This document shows positions 44,368 through 56,483 of a DNA stretch of 64,000 nucleotides, piece by piece; within the stretch, counting starts at the first letter, position 1; each line of letters opens with the position of its first letter. The notes under the pieces are model-generated. The model did no database searches. It was not told the origin of the DNA and saw nothing but the letters and a program-made list of their open reading frames with translations. Made by a program: the position numbers and the translations under genes. Source of the DNA: Clostridium sartagoforme AAU1 (GTDB lineage: Bacteria > Bacillota > Clostridia > Clostridiales > Clostridiaceae); NCBI RefSeq assembly GCF_000401215.1, contig NZ_ASRV01000092.1, positions 20,698 through 84,697 of the forward strand, given 5' to 3'.

Positions 44368-47300
44368 TTAAACATCTATTTTTATTTCCTTATTTAATCC
44401 AAATAAATATAAGTAACTTTCCTTTACTTCTTTTCCTGTTATCTTTTCCACAGCATCTTTATAGTACTTAATTTGTATTCTATACTTATCTAAAATTTCA
44501 CTTTCTTTACCATACTCAACATAATCAGTCTTATAATCCAATAAAACAATTTTATCATCTTCTTCAAATATACAGTCTATTATACCTTGCAGCCTAACTT
44601 TCTCATTTCCATATACATCCTTCGATAAAGTATTATCTATATTTAAACTACTAATTTCAGTATAAAAAGGAAGCTCTCTTTTAACTAACTTGCCTTCATT
44701 AAATACTTTTAACATTCTTTTTCCTAAATTACTCTTAAAAAAGCTTATAAAACTAATTCTTTGTATAGCTTTTATTTCTTCTTCAGTAAGTAAATTTTTA
44801 TCTTTCATAGAATATATTTGAGTATCTATTTCTTCTTTTGTATTAACTTTATTTAAATCTAATTTTTGCATTATAAAGTGTGCTATTGTACCTCTTTCTG
44901 ATGCTGATAAGCCTCTTTTCTCTTGTAAAAACTTTGGTTTTAAAAATTCTTTATCACTAAAAATATTTACTGTAATGATATCATCATCTTCATTGTTATA
45001 AAGAGACCTTTTTAAATCAGATACAGAAACATTACTTGGTAATTTTCCTGATAACTCATATTTATATTTGTAGTTTAATCTTCTTTCAATTTCCTTATCT
45101 ATATAATCTACATCTGAATTGATAAATAAATCTATTTCTTCATTTTCATCCACAGCTACTTCATTTTTTTCCACAGATAATAAATTTTTAGTCCACATCT
45201 TAGTCTTCCATGTTGAAAAGTCATTTATTATTGAACAACTATTTGCTCCAATATATTTTCTGAGCTCTTCTCCGTCTCTATGCTTACATATAGCCATTCC
45301 AATCCAATCTAAATAACTCTTTCCTTTTAATACTTCTGATGCTGGAACGATATCCTCATCTAAAGCAGCTGATGAAACCCATCTTGATATTGATTTTTCT
45401 AAGTTTTTAGTTGCTCCTGTAATAATTAATTTTTCCTTAGCTCTTGTAAATGCAACATATAGTATTCTCATTTCTTCTGAAAGAGTCTCAAGTAATATTT
45501 TCTTCTTTATTGCTTCCTTAGCTAAGGTACTATATGAATTTCTTCTTTCTAAATCAACATAATCTGGTCCAAATCCAAGATCATCATGATATAGAATAGA
45601 TTTATTTAAATCCATTAAGTTAAATTGCTTACCGAAACCACAAGTAAATACTACTGGAAACTCTAACCCCTTACTTTTATGAATACTCATTATTCTAACA
45701 ACATCTTCATTTTCACCAAGTATTTTTGCACTTCCCATATCCCCTGATGAATTTCTAAGCTTATTTATAAAGTTAATAAAATTAAATAATCCCTTAAAGC
45801 TAGTTTGCTCAAATTGCTTCGCCCTTTGGAATAATATTTTTAAATTTGCTTGTCTTAGCTTACCATTTGGCATAGCACCAACGTAACCATAATAAGCCGT
45901 ATCCATATAAAGATACCAAATAAACTCATCTATCGGAGTATATATAGACTTATTTCTCCACTTTCCTAAGTTATTTATAAAGACTTTGCATTTATTTTTA
46001 AGTTCTTCATTTACTTCATATATATTATCAGAGACACCTTTTATTATTTCATAGAAATATTTTTCTTTATCTAATAATCTAATATCTCCAAGTTCTTCTG
46101 CGCTGAAGCTTACTAAAGGAGACCTTAATACAGAAATCATAGGAACATCTTGCATTGGATTGTCTATAACTTTTAGTAATGACATCATTGTTCTTATTTC
46201 TATAGTTTCAAAATATCCTGTTCCTGTATCTGCATAAACAGGTATTCCTTCTGATCCAATTTCCTCTAAGAATATTTCCGACCAATTTCTAGTTGCTCTA
46301 AGTAATATAACTATATCTTTATATTTTAATGGCCTATATTCTCCGGTTTCTTTATCTAAAACCTTAAATAGCTTTCCTGTATTAAGCTCTGGATTTAGTA
46401 ATTCTCTTATCCTTCTAGCAACTATCCTTGCCTCTAGTCCTATTGAATCAATATCTTCTTCCTCTTCTACTAAATTATCCCCCTCATATTCTTCTTCTAT
46501 CTCATTGGTATATTCCCCTGACTTATCAAGAATATGAAGTTCTATTGGTCCTGCAATAATTGTATTATCGTCATTATTTTCTTTGTAACTAGCTCCAAGA
46601 TTAAGAGCTTCATCATCATTATATTCAAGTTCACCTACAGTCTTAGACATTACTTCTTTAAATATATAATTTACTCCACTAATTACTTCTTCTCTACTTC
46701 TAAAATTCTTATATAATTGTATTTTTCTATTTACTTCACTATCTTCTAGTGAATATTTATTATATTTATCTAAAAACAACTCAGGTTTTGCCTGCCTAAA
46801 TCTATATATGCTTTGCTTGACATCTCCCACCATAAAAACATTTGGATTCTCTAATGTTTTTCTAGAAACTAAATCTATTATTGCTTCCTGAACATTATTA
46901 GAATCTTGATATTCATCAACTAGTACTTCATCAAAGTATTCTCTAAATCCATTTGCAACACTAGATGGATTTATATTGTTGTCTTCATCGCTTTTTATTA
47001 ATATCTTTAAGCATAAATGCTCTAAATCATTAAAATCTAGAATATTTCTTTCTCTCTTCTTTTCCTTAAATCTATTTATAAACTCTAAGGTTAACCTACT
47101 TATCATTTTCATATAAGGATATGAATTTTTTATTCCATTTAAAGCATCTTCTATTGTCATTGAAAAACTATCTTCAATTAGTTTTGATGTCTTCTTTTTG
47201 ATGCTATCCCTTATACTTTTAACTCTTTCTAAATTTTCTTCATCAGAAACCTTATCTTTTTTCACAGATTTTAATCTAGAAAAACTTATACTATTAATAG

Positions 47301-48126
47301 ATGTATAAAGTTCTCTTATTCCTAAGTTTAATGATTCTTCAACCTTCTTAAACATATCTAAGTCATCTAAGAAAGTTGCTTCATATGGTTCTAAACCTTC
47401 AGTGTCTCTTATTATATCTATAGCCTTTTCTAATATTTTAATATATCCAGTTACTTCTATACTTATAGTTTCCTTTAATATACCTATCCATATAGTTTTA
47501 TTTAATTCTTCTATAGTTTCTATATTAAATCGTTCTGCATTGTTAACTAACCACTTTTCTGGCCAAGGTCCACTCATTGAAAATCTATATAAATCAAGTA
47601 TTATATCTTTTAATCTTTGATCATCTCTTGACCCACTATATGCTTCTATTAGATTTCTAAACTCTATATTTTCGCTTTCATAATAATCTTCAAACATATC
47701 ATTTATAACTTCTAACTTTAATAATGTATTTTCTGTTTCATCAGCGATTCTAAATGTAGGATCTAAATCTATAACATGATAATAGTTTTTTATGACATCC
47801 AAGCAAAATGAATGCATTGTTGTTATATTCGCTCTACTTAGGAGAGTTAATTGTCTTTGAAGCACTTTTGAATTTGGATTCACTTCTAATGCCTTTGATA
47901 TTGCAGCTGCTATTCTTTCTCTCATTTCTGCTGCTGCTGCAGATGTGAATGTAACAACTAACAATCTATCTATATCAACTGGATTGTTTTCATTAGTTAT
48001 TATTCTTATAATTCTTTCTACTAAAACTGCTGTCTTTCCTGAACCAGCTGCTGCAGCTACAAGTAAGTTACATCCCCTAGTAGTTATTGCCTTAAGCTGA
48101 TCTTCAGTCCATTTTGTATCGCTCAT
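44368..48126 (-). CDS. addA: AddA helicase-nuclease subunit
   Basis: 1252 residues. UvrD-type helicase motifs: Walker [19 protein letters not shown] near the start, motif [13 protein letters not shown], motif IV-VI ([28 protein letters not shown]). The C-terminal nuclease motif is [14 protein letters not shown]. With AddB it resects double-strand breaks for recombination. Two nt downstream of addB. Confidence 0.96.
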   Translation of the reverse strand: MSDTKWTEDQLKAITTRGCNLLVAAAAGSGKTAVLVERIIRIITNENNPVDIDRLLVVTFTSAAAAEMRERIAAAISKALEVNPNSKVLQRQLTLLSRANITTMHSFCLDVIKNYYHVIDLDPTFRIADETENTLLKLEVINDMFEDYYESENIEFRNLIEAYSGSRDDQRLKDIILDLYRFSMSGPWPEKWLVNNAERFNIETIEELNKTIWIGILKETISIEVTGYIKILEKAIDIIRDTEGLEPYEATFLDDLDMFKKVEESLNLGIRELYTSINSISFSRLKSVKKDKVSDEENLERVKSIRDSIKKKTSKLIEDSFSMTIEDALNGIKNSYPYMKMISRLTLEFINRFKEKKRERNILDFNDLEHLCLKILIKSDEDNNINPSSVANGFREYFDEVLVDEYQDSNNVQEAIIDLVSRKTLENPNVFMVGDVKQSIYRFRQAKPELFLDKYNKYSLEDSEVNRKIQLYKNFRSREEVISGVNYIFKEVMSKTVGELEYNDDEALNLGASYKENNDDNTIIAGPIELHILDKSGEYTNEIEEEYEGDNLVEEEEDIDSIGLEARIVARRIRELLNPELNTGKLFKVLDKETGEYRPLKYKDIVILLRATRNWSEIFLEEIGSEGIPVYADTGTGYFETIEIRTMMSLLKVIDNPMQDVPMISVLRSPLVSFSAEELGDIRLLDKEKYFYEIIKGVSDNIYEVNEELKNKCKVFINNLGKWRNKSIYTPIDEFIWYLYMDTAYYGYVGAMPNGKLRQANLKILFQRAKQFEQTSFKGLFNFINFINKLRNSSGDMGSAKILGENEDVVRIMSIHKSKGLEFPVVFTCGFGKQFNLMDLNKSILYHDDLGFGPDYVDLERRNSYSTLAKEAIKKKILLETLSEEMRILYVAFTRAKEKLIITGATKNLEKSISRWVSSAALDEDIVPASEVLKGKSYLDWIGMAICKHRDGEELRKYIGANSCSIINDFSTWKTKMWTKNLLSVEKNEVAVDENEEIDLFINSDVDYIDKEIERRLNYKYKYELSGKLPSNVSVSDLKRSLYNNEDDDIITVNIFSDKEFLKPKFLQEKRGLSASERGTIAHFIMQKLDLNKVNTKEEIDTQIYSMKDKNLLTEEEIKAIQRISFISFFKSNLGKRMLKVFNEGKLVKRELPFYTEISSLNIDNTLSKDVYGNEKVRLQGIIDCIFEEDDKIVLLDYKTDYVEYGKESEILDKYRIQIKYYKDAVEKITGKEVKESYLYLFGLNKEIKIDV

Positions 48127-48128
48127 AA

Positions 48129-51100
48129 TTAGTTGTTACCTCCCTTCTCTACCTCATTTTTTATTAGTTTCCAAGCTTCATCATTACTTTTCTTTAATAC
48201 CACCTTATATTTATTATTTTCTATTGCTGTATCAAATTGGCATACTGATGAATAGTCACAATAACTACAATATGCTGTACTATTATTTTTGCAAGGTTCT
48301 ATTTTTATTTCACCGCTTAACATTTCCTCACATATCTCCGACATCTTATCATTAACATATTTTCTTAATATAGCAAATTGTTCTTCAGTTATTACAGAGC
48401 TACTTGATGTAAAATTACCATCTTTCTTTATTGCAGCTGGTATTATTAATGAATATGACTCCATGTCATTATCCATAGCCTTAACAACATTTATATCCTT
48501 AAGAAGTAATCCACTCATCTTTAATTCCTTTAATATATTATCTTTTATTTCTTCTTCAGTAAGTTGCTTTTTAGATTTTATTATTGGATCATCAATTCTA
48601 AAATATAATATAGCCCCTGGCATTGCCTGCTTGTGTAATATATACTTTGAATTTTTTATAAGGGCATCTAAGTAAACCAATAGCTGTATTTGAAGACCAT
48701 AATAAACTTCTGTTAAGTTAAATTTTTTAGCTCCTGATTTATAGTCGACTATTTTTATATAAGTATTACCATCTAAATCTAAAGTATCAATTCTATCTAC
48801 TCTTCCAACTAGATATACCGTTTCATTTGATGGTAAATCTATTTTTATTGGTTCTCCATCACTGAATCCTCCAAAAGCAAACTCATTTTTAAAAACTTCA
48901 AACTTTCCTTTTCTCATTTGCTCTGATATAACCATAACAGATTTAGTTATAGTTCTCTTAAATCTATCTGCAAAGTATTTATACTTCTTTGTACTATTTA
49001 ATATTGAGTTTGAATCACCTTCTAACCTTTTATCAACTAATTCGTTCACTATTAACTTACATCTTTCTTTATTTAAATCAGACCATGCAATTTTTTCATT
49101 TCTAATTGTATTTGTAAAATCATCTAATACATTATGCATAAATGATCCTAAATCTGGAGCAGAAAATTCATATACTTTTCTATCTTTTGCCTTTAGCCCA
49201 TACTGAATATAGTAAGAAAAAGGACATTGAGCATATTTTTCTATTCTAGAAACATTAAATATAAGTTTTTTGTTTTCTGATTGATATAACCTCTTTATTT
49301 TCTCTCTAGGAATTTTCTCAACTAAATTAGTGTATGTTAATCCCTTAAACATTGTATTTGATTTATTTTTAAATTCTTCATTACTCTCAAACCATTTGAA
49401 AGCCTGTGCCCAATATTCATCTACATTCTCTTTTTCAAATTCCATTCTAAGTGCTGAAATAAGTTCATTAAATGTAGGAGTAGGGGCAGTTATTTTGTTA
49501 AACTTATCTCTTCTGTCCCTTATATTATAAATTTCACTTTCTTCTACTACATTTGGCAATATTTTTTTTAGCCTTGGAATTATTATAGACGGTCTTAATG
49601 ATTTACCTTCAAAATCTGCCATAGGGAATGTTATCATTAAATATTCTGAAGGTATAGTTAACGCTGTGTAAACTATAAATTGTTCTTCAAAAGCTCTGCT
49701 CTTTGTATCTGAAGCTAATCTTATTCCTATATTTCTTAGAATGTCTCTCTCTCTATCACTTATAATTCCCTCTTCTTTATTTGCAGCTGGTATTACACCA
49801 TCATTTACTCCTATTAAATATAAAGCTTTTACTTCCCTACCTTTAACTCTTGATATATCACCTATATTTACTTGATCTAAAGACATAGGAATTACTCCTA
49901 TCTCCTTTTCTTCAAAGCCTGATATAAGTATTTTAGTAAATTCCTTTATATCTAATACTTCATCCCCTAAAACCTCTACAACTTGATCTAGAATTTCTAT
50001 TACCATTTCAGGAACTTGTATATATTCCTTTATCTTATCCTGAAGGCCAAGTGAATTAAACTCTTCTAACCATCTTTCTAAAGTTTTAAATACATTTAGT
50101 TCATTTAAAAACTCATATAAATCTGTTGCAAAATCCTTTACCTTATGCTTTCCCTTTAACTTATTATGTAAATTCATTAAAGGATACCTTATTTCTTCCA
50201 TAATTTCTATAATTACATTTTCTTCTTCTGAAATATTATCTTTATCATAAAGATCTTTAGTCCATTTATACCCCTTTATTCCATTAGCTAGTATATAATT
50301 TTCTAATATATCAATATAATCCCTTTCAACATTTACTAATCCACTTTTTAGATATTTAAATACACTTTCATAAGACCAATTACTTGCTAATATCTCAAGC
50401 GATGAAATGATAACTACTACTAATGGGTTATTAAGTATTTCTCTTTTTTTATCTATGAAAAATGGTATATTGTATTCATTAAAAATAACTGTAGATATTT
50501 TTTCATACTCATCTATATTTCTACAAACAACAGCTATATCTTTAAATCTATAACCATTATCTCTAACCATTCTTAAGATATCCTTCGCCACAACTTCAAT
50601 TTCATCATAGCTATTATTTGCCTTATATATTCTTACATTATTATCTTTTCCCTTATACTCTTTAAATGGATAGGTAAAAAAGTGTCTCTCTAAATGTTGT
50701 AAGTCTTCACTATTTAAAAACCTATGTGAATATCCTTTATTTAAATTAATTGGCTCTAAGTATGATAAATTTTCCTCTTTCATAATTCTTAATATAGAGT
50801 TTTCAGTATTTTTATAGCATCAAATATATCTGTATAATCTACATCAGCGCCTCCACTTAAAGAATCACTACATAAAGTTATGTTTACAACCTTAGCCTTC
50901 TTTGCAAGCACTTTTATAACCTCTAATTGTTGAGGTGTAAATGTAGTAAATTCATCTATCCAGATTTCTGCATCATCATAAGTATTACAACCTTTTAATC
51001 TCTTTGCTAAAAAGGTTAATTCATCATCTGAATCAATAAAATTTTTATGAAGAATATTATTAAAATTATTATATATTAATTTTAAATCATTCATTTTTTT

Positions 51101-51559
51101 CTTAAGTTCTTCATCATTTATTTCTTCTTCTTTTGAACTTAATATTTCCGTGGAAATATTATATTTTTTAAATTCTGTTATTATTTTTGATATTATTGAT
51201 GAAAATCCTTGTTGTTTAGCCATTCTATTAAAGTATTGTAATTCATCAACCTTATCCTTTAATAACTTATAAATAAGCATGTTTCTTCCTGCGTCACTTA
51301 TTCTAAGCTCTGTTCGTCCACCACATTCTTCTGATACTCTATGAGCCATTCTCTTAAAGCTTAATACTTCTCCTCTTAATAAGCCTTTTTCTGTTACTAT
51401 ATCAAGGAATTTTTTTTCTGTATCAAAAGTATACTGCTCCGGTACTATTAGAATTAATTTGTTTTGACTATCATAATTCTCTATTTTCTTTTTTATTTGC
51501 TCAAGGCAAAATCTACTTTTTCCTGTACCTGCCCTTCCAAATATAAATCTTATTCCCAT
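48129..51559 (-). pseudogene. addB: AddB helicase-nuclease subunit, split by a frameshift
   Basis: Start ATG 51559 (AGGAG seven nt upstream) with the P-loop FIFGRAGTGKSRF. The frame stops at 50789, while the next frame continues [18 protein letters not shown] to 48129. One missing base in the T5 run 50809-50813 restores [11 protein letters not shown] and a protein of about 1143 residues, normal for AddB. The C-terminal nuclease with its Fe-S cysteines is intact ([36 protein letters not shown]). Because addA directly follows and both are important for repair, a sequencing error is more likely than loss. Confidence 0.9.
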
Positions 51560-51590
51560 AACCACACTCCTAAAAGTATTCTATATTAAA

Positions 51591-52121
51591 TTATTCCCCT
51601 ATGTATTGAATAAATTCTTCTTTAAGTAATCCCATAACTATAGTATCTAAATATTTACCACCAATATAATATTTACTTCTTCTTATACCTTCTTCTTTAA
51701 AACCACATTTCTTATAACAGTTTATAGCCCTAATATTTTCTTTTACAACTTCTAATTCAATTTTATGGGCTTTCCTTTTATTAAATAGATAATTACATAA
51801 TGTTCTTATTGAGTCTTTACCATATCCGTTCCCCCAATATCCCTTACCAATAGTTATACCTATTGAATATACATCTCTTGTATAACTATTTTCCTTATAA
51901 TAAACATAACCTATCATGTCACTATCTTTGGTTACTATAACTAATTCTTTTTTATTTGGTTTTGTAAAATGATGAAATTGACTTCTTATATATTCCTTAG
52001 TCATAATTCCTGTATATAAACCATTATACTTAAGTACTTCTTTATCTGCACAAATATCATATAAAATATCTATATCTTCTCTTACTGGATCTCTTAAATA
52101 TATATTTTCTCCATATACCAT
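51591..52121 (-). CDS. GNAT N-acetyltransferase (RimJ/RimL type)
   Basis: 176 residues: N-terminal IYLRDPVREDIDILY, acetyl-CoA loop GKGYWGNGYGKDSIR, and NIRAINCYKKCGFKEEGIRR. Such enzymes acetylate protein N termini or small amines; target unknown. Confidence 0.85.
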   Translation of the reverse strand: MVYGENIYLRDPVREDIDILYDICADKEVLKYNGLYTGIMTKEYIRSQFHHFTKPNKKELVIVTKDSDMIGYVYYKENSYTRDVYSIGITIGKGYWGNGYGKDSIRTLCNYLFNKRKAHKIELEVVKENIRAINCYKKCGFKEEGIRRSKYYIGGKYLDTIVMGLLKEEFIQYIGE

Positions 52122-52213
52122 ACTGCCATCTCCTAATAAAGCTTATACAATATTTTTAAATTTTGTATACTTTAATTATAAATCTATTTTTACAAGCAAA
52201 AAAGAGAACAATT

Positions 52214-52246
52214 AAAAAGAGTTCAATTTTATAATTGAACTCTTTT
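52214..52246. terminator. Terminator of the maltose operon
   Basis: AAAAGAGTTCAATT / AATTGAACTCTTTT stem directly after the EEP-family gene. Confidence 0.9.
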
Positions 52247-52249
52247 CTT

Positions 52250-53032
52250 CTATATAATCTCTACCTCTACTCCATAATGATCAGAAATAATATTTTTATT
52301 TATATCATTGAATATTATATTAGATTTTTTTACATTAACACTTTCATTTGTAAATATTATATCTAGCCTTTTACTTTCTCGTTTGCCTTCCCATCCTGCA
52401 ATTTCTCCTTGAACTGTTATACCACTATCTTTATCTAATGCAATATTATAAGTGTCAATTAATCCTTTATTTAATAAATAATCATATCCCTCATTTCTAA
52501 TAAAAGCATTATTATTAATATCCCCCATTATAAAACTTAACTTATTAATCTTACTTACTAGATTATCTACTTGATATTTAAAGGGTTCAGATTCATCATT
52601 CCACCATCCTAAGTGACATGTAAAAAAATCAATACTCTTGTTCTCTATAACTATAGTACATTTTATTATCTTTCTGCTTTTATAGAAAGTTTTTTCACTA
52701 CTTTTGGTTATATAAAATGATTCTATGTCTTTAATTTTATGCCTAGTGAGTATAGATAAGCCTTCTTCGTATATATCATATCCTATATGTGAGAAATCCC
52801 ATACATATTTGTAATTAAACTCTCCCAAGTTATTAAGCTCTTTATTTAGTAGATAAATGAAATTATCTTCTTTTATATCTTCACTAACTATTTTCTTTTG
52901 TATACCTTGACTTACCTCTTGAAGCGCTATAACATCATATTGTTTTTCCTTTATTGTTTCTGCCAAATACCTTATTTTTTCTAATTGGTTTTCTTCCATC
53001 CATGAATGGCAGTTAAGTGTTAATAACTTCAT
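52250..53032 (-). CDS. mapP: Endonuclease/exonuclease/phosphatase-family protein, candidate maltose-6'-phosphate phosphatase (MapP)
   Basis: 260 residues with the EEP catalytic set: LLTLNCHSW, VIALQEVSQ, FFTCHLGWWNDE, IMGDINNNAF, ISDHYGVEVE. EEP enzymes act on phosphodiesters or phosphomonoesters. It starts one nt after the maltose-type PTS gene and shares its operon with an alpha-glucosidase, a glucokinase and a LacI regulator. In Enterococcus faecalis an EEP protein, MapP, dephosphorylates maltose-6'-phosphate in the same setting. The call rests on family plus context; substrate not shown. Confidence 0.72.
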   Translation of the reverse strand: MKLLTLNCHSWMEENQLEKIRYLAETIKEKQYDVIALQEVSQGIQKKIVSEDIKEDNFIYLLNKELNNLGEFNYKYVWDFSHIGYDIYEEGLSILTRHKIKDIESFYITKSSEKTFYKSRKIIKCTIVIENKSIDFFTCHLGWWNDESEPFKYQVDNLVSKINKLSFIMGDINNNAFIRNEGYDYLLNKGLIDTYNIALDKDSGITVQGEIAGWEGKRESKRLDIIFTNESVNVKKSNIIFNDINKNIISDHYGVEVEII

Positions 53033-53033
53033 C

Positions 53034-54703
53034 TTAAACTCCTAATATATCTTGTATATTTGATTTTAACACATCCGCTTTTGGACCATATATAGCTTGA
53101 ACTCCCTTATCTTTTAATATAAGTCCTAAAGCTCCATTCCTTTTCCATTCTTTTTCTTCGGCTACTAAATTCATATCTTTAACAGTAACTCTTAATCTTG
53201 TCATACATGCATCTATATCTTCTATGTTATCCTTTTCCCCTAATAGTGATATTATCCTAACTGCTTGTAAATCATTTGCTGTATTTAAATTATTATTATT
53301 AGATGAAATGTTTGTATCTTCAGTTTCTGAATCTATATAGTTCCCGTTTCGTCCTGGGGTTGGAATATTGAATCTTTTAATTAATACACTAAATATTCCA
53401 TAATTTAATCCAAAGAATACTAAGCATGCAATTATAAAATTAATTATATCTCTTACTAATCCTGCATTAACCATCATTGGAATTCTTGTCAATAATTCTA
53501 TAAATCCAAAGGCATGGACTCTTAATTGAATAATATCTGCTAATGCAAAGCCTATACCTGTTATTATAGAATATACTACATATAATATAGGTGATATAAA
53601 CATAAACATAAATTCAATTGGTTCTGTAACACCAGTTAAAAATACTGCTAACCCGCCGGATAAAAATATTGTCTTATATTTACTTTTTTATCTGGTTCAA
53701 CATTCTTATACATTGCAAGTGCTACTCCTAATAATGATGCACTTGAAAGAATAACTTGACCAGCTTTAAACCTTGCTGGAACTATACTAGTTAATAATGT
53801 GTTGTATTCTGAGATATTACCTGCATCTTTTAAGTTTATTAAATCACCTATCCATGCTAACCATAATGGATCTTGACCCGCTACTAATGTGCCTGCTGAT
53901 TGACCTGTTAATATTTGATATACACCACCAAGTTCTGTATAGTTTACTGGAACTGTTAGCATATGATGTAACCCAAATGGTAATAATAAACGTTCTAATG
54001 CTCCATATACAAATGGCGCTAAAACTGGTGCTGTGTCTTGTGATTCTGCTAACCAAACTCCAAAGCTATTTAAAGCTCCTTGTATAAATGGCCAAACAAT
54101 TGATAGTACTATAGCTGTAACCACTGATCCTAGAATAACTACGAAAGGAACAAATCTTTTTCCATTAAAGAAATCTAACGCTTTAGGTAACTTATTGTAA
54201 TTGTAATATTTATTATATAAAGCTGCACCTAAGAATCCTGCAATTATACCTATAAATACTCCCATGTTTAATGCTGGAGCACCTAATATATCTGTAAAAT
54301 AGTTAGCTACAACAAGTTTTGACCCAAATAATGAATTTACTGTTGCTGTTGAATCAGATAGCATACCTGAGTTTACACCAAACATAGCTCCTGTGATACG
54401 ATTAATTAATATAAACGATAACAATCCAGCAAAAGCACCACCAGCTCTTTCCTTAGCCCAAGATCCTCCTATAGCAACTGCAAACAATACGTGTAAGTTT
54501 CCAATTATAGCCCACCCTATATCTTCCATAACCCTTGCAATTGTATCTATTATAGATATATCAGCAGACATCCCTATTAATTTTCCGATAGAAATCATAA
54601 GTCCAGCTGCTGGCATAACGGCTACTACAACTAGTAGCGCCTTACCAAACTTTTGCCAAAAATCAAATGATATTAATTTATTATTTTTATTTATTTTTCC
54701 CAT
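53034..54703 (-). pseudogene. PTS glucose/maltose-family EIICB, split by a frameshift
   Basis: The N-terminal EIIC (KFGKALLVVVAVMPAAGLMI; GLHHMLTVPVNYTELGG) breaks at 53648. The next frame continues TIFLSGGLAVFLTGVTEPIEF, the signature of Glc-family EIIC, and a C-terminal EIIB domain with its phosphocysteine (IDACMTRLRVTVKD) to 53034. One base is missing near 53674-53675. Restored length about 556 residues. No EIIA domain is attached, so a Glc-type EIIA (Crr) must come from elsewhere. It imports a glucoside, most likely maltose, as the 6'-phosphate. Confidence 0.85.
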
Positions 54704-54729
54704 TACTATTTCTCTCCTTATTAATAGAT

Positions 54730-56394
54730 TTAATCTATTTTGTACATTCTTGCTTCATATGGCTTTAAACTTATATTATTTAATTCAGCATGTCTAGAAA
54801 CCTTATAATTTGATATCAATAAGTTTTCATATTTTAGTAATTCATCTTTATAATTATATATAGCTGTTTTATTTGTTAAGTTTGTTATTATAATAAACTT
54901 TTCATCCTTTAATTCTCTTATATAAGCATATATGCTATTATCATCCTTTAATATTAATTTATATTCTCCATATATAACTGCTTTATTATTTTTTCTTATT
55001 TTTATCATAGTTTTATAAAAATTAAATATTGAATTTTCATCATTAATTTGCTTTTCAACGTTTATGTCTTTATAATTTTTATTAACTTCTATCCAAGGTT
55101 TATTGTTAGAAAATCCTGCATTTTTAGAATCACTCCATTGCATTGGTGTTCTAGAATTATCTCTAGATGTAGCCCATAAACTCTTAATACATTCTTCCTC
55201 ACTAAATCCATTTTCTTTCATTTCAATATAAGCGTTTATACTCTTTATATCATTGTACTTATCTACAGATGAATATTTTACATTTGTCATTCCAATTTCT
55301 TGTCCTTGATAAATAAATGGAGTTCCTTGCTGCATGAAATACATTAGTCCTAATGCTATTGCACTTTCTCTCCAATATTCATTATCACTCCCCCATGTTG
55401 ATACAACTCTAGGTATATCATGATTTTCTATGAATAATGCATTCCATCCCTTATTATTTAATCCATTTTGCCATCTAGTTAATATGTCTTTGCATTCCTT
55501 TACATTAAATGTTTGATTATCTTCATTATTCCATAAATCCAAATGTTCAAATTGAAAGACCATATTGAATTTACCTTTTTCTTCTCCAACCCACTCTTCT
55601 GCTTCTTCAGCCTTTACCCCATTAGCTTCTGCTACTGTCATAACATCATATTTTGCAAATGTATTTTCAGTTAACTCATCTAAAAAATCATGTATCCCTT
55701 CAACATTCATGTGCTTTTCAAAGCAACTTACATATCTATTACCTTCTACATTAGGCATATCACTAAATTCTATATCTTTCTTTATATGGCTTATGGCATC
55801 TATTCTAAATCCATCTATCCCTTTATCAAGCCACCAGTTTACCATCTTATATATTTCTTTTCTTACCTCATCATTTTCCCAATTTAAATCCGGTTGCCTT
55901 TTAGTAAACAAATGTAAGAAATACTCATCAGTATGTTCGTCATATTCCCATGCTGATCCTTTAAAAATACTTTCCCAATTATTAGGCTCTGATTCATTTT
56001 TACCTTTTCTCCAAATATACCAATCCCTTTTTGGATTATCCTTTGATGACTTTGATTCTATAAACCACTTATGTTCATCACTAGTATTATTAATTACTAA
56101 ATCTATTATTAGCTTCATCTTTCTTTTATGAGTTTCCATTAATAATTCATTAAAATCGTCCATAGTTCCAAAATCATTCATTATATCTTGATAATCACTT
56201 ATATCATAACCATTGTCATCATTAGGTGACTTATACATTGGACAAATCCAAATAACATCTATACCTAAATTTTTTAAATAATCTAACTTTGATATTATTC
56301 CTTTTAAATCTCCTATTCCATCGTTATTATAGTCCATAAAACTTCTTGGATATATTTGATATGCTACTACTTCTTTCCACCAAACTTTCTTCAT
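54730..56394 (-). CDS. GH13 alpha-glucosidase
   Basis: ATG 56394 (GGAGG upstream), 554 residues. Conserved regions: WWKEVVAYQIYPRSF, DLVINNTSDEH, nucleophile Asp in GFRIDAISHIKK, acid/base Glu in VMTVAEANGV, and IENHDIPRVVS. The residue after the nucleophile is Ala, which in characterised relatives goes with alpha-1,4 (maltose) rather than alpha-1,6 preference. It would cut maltose to two glucose after dephosphorylation. Cytosolic, in the maltose operon. Confidence 0.92.
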   Translation of the reverse strand: MKKVWWKEVVAYQIYPRSFMDYNNDGIGDLKGIISKLDYLKNLGIDVIWICPMYKSPNDDNGYDISDYQDIMNDFGTMDDFNELLMETHKRKMKLIIDLVINNTSDEHKWFIESKSSKDNPKRDWYIWRKGKNESEPNNWESIFKGSAWEYDEHTDEYFLHLFTKRQPDLNWENDEVRKEIYKMVNWWLDKGIDGFRIDAISHIKKDIEFSDMPNVEGNRYVSCFEKHMNVEGIHDFLDELTENTFAKYDVMTVAEANGVKAEEAEEWVGEEKGKFNMVFQFEHLDLWNNEDNQTFNVKECKDILTRWQNGLNNKGWNALFIENHDIPRVVSTWGSDNEYWRESAIALGLMYFMQQGTPFIYQGQEIGMTNVKYSSVDKYNDIKSINAYIEMKENGFSEEECIKSLWATSRDNSRTPMQWSDSKNAGFSNNKPWIEVNKNYKDINVEKQINDENSIFNFYKTMIKIRKNNKAVIYGEYKLILKDDNSIYAYIRELKDEKFIIITNLTNKTAIYNYKDELLKYENLLISNYKVSRHAELNNISLKPYEARMYKID

Positions 56395-56424
56395 ATTTTC
56401 CTCCAGTTTAATCAAGTTAATTGT

Positions 56425-56436
56425 GCAACCGTTTGC
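56425..56436. promoter_or_regulatory. LacI-type operator GCAA-N-CG-N-TTGC before the alpha-glucosidase
   Basis: GCAACCGTTTGC in the 5' region of the alpha-glucosidase gene; matches the site at 57593. Typical of LacI/MalR proteins. Confidence 0.65.
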
Positions 56437-56454
56437 CTAAAATGGTTTAAAATA

Positions 56455-56478
56455 TGTGTACAGATATATCTGTACACA
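56455..56478 (-). terminator. Hairpin after the glucokinase gene
   Basis: TGTGTACAGA-TATA-TCTGTACACA perfect stem, T-rich on the minus strand; likely reduces read-through into the alpha-glucosidase gene. Confidence 0.65.
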
Positions 56479-56483
56479 TTATT

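Noticed and set aside
55565..56131. Plus-strand 188-codon frame inside the alpha-glucosidase gene
   Set aside because: Antisense shadow; Ser-rich hydrophobic composition and no RBS.
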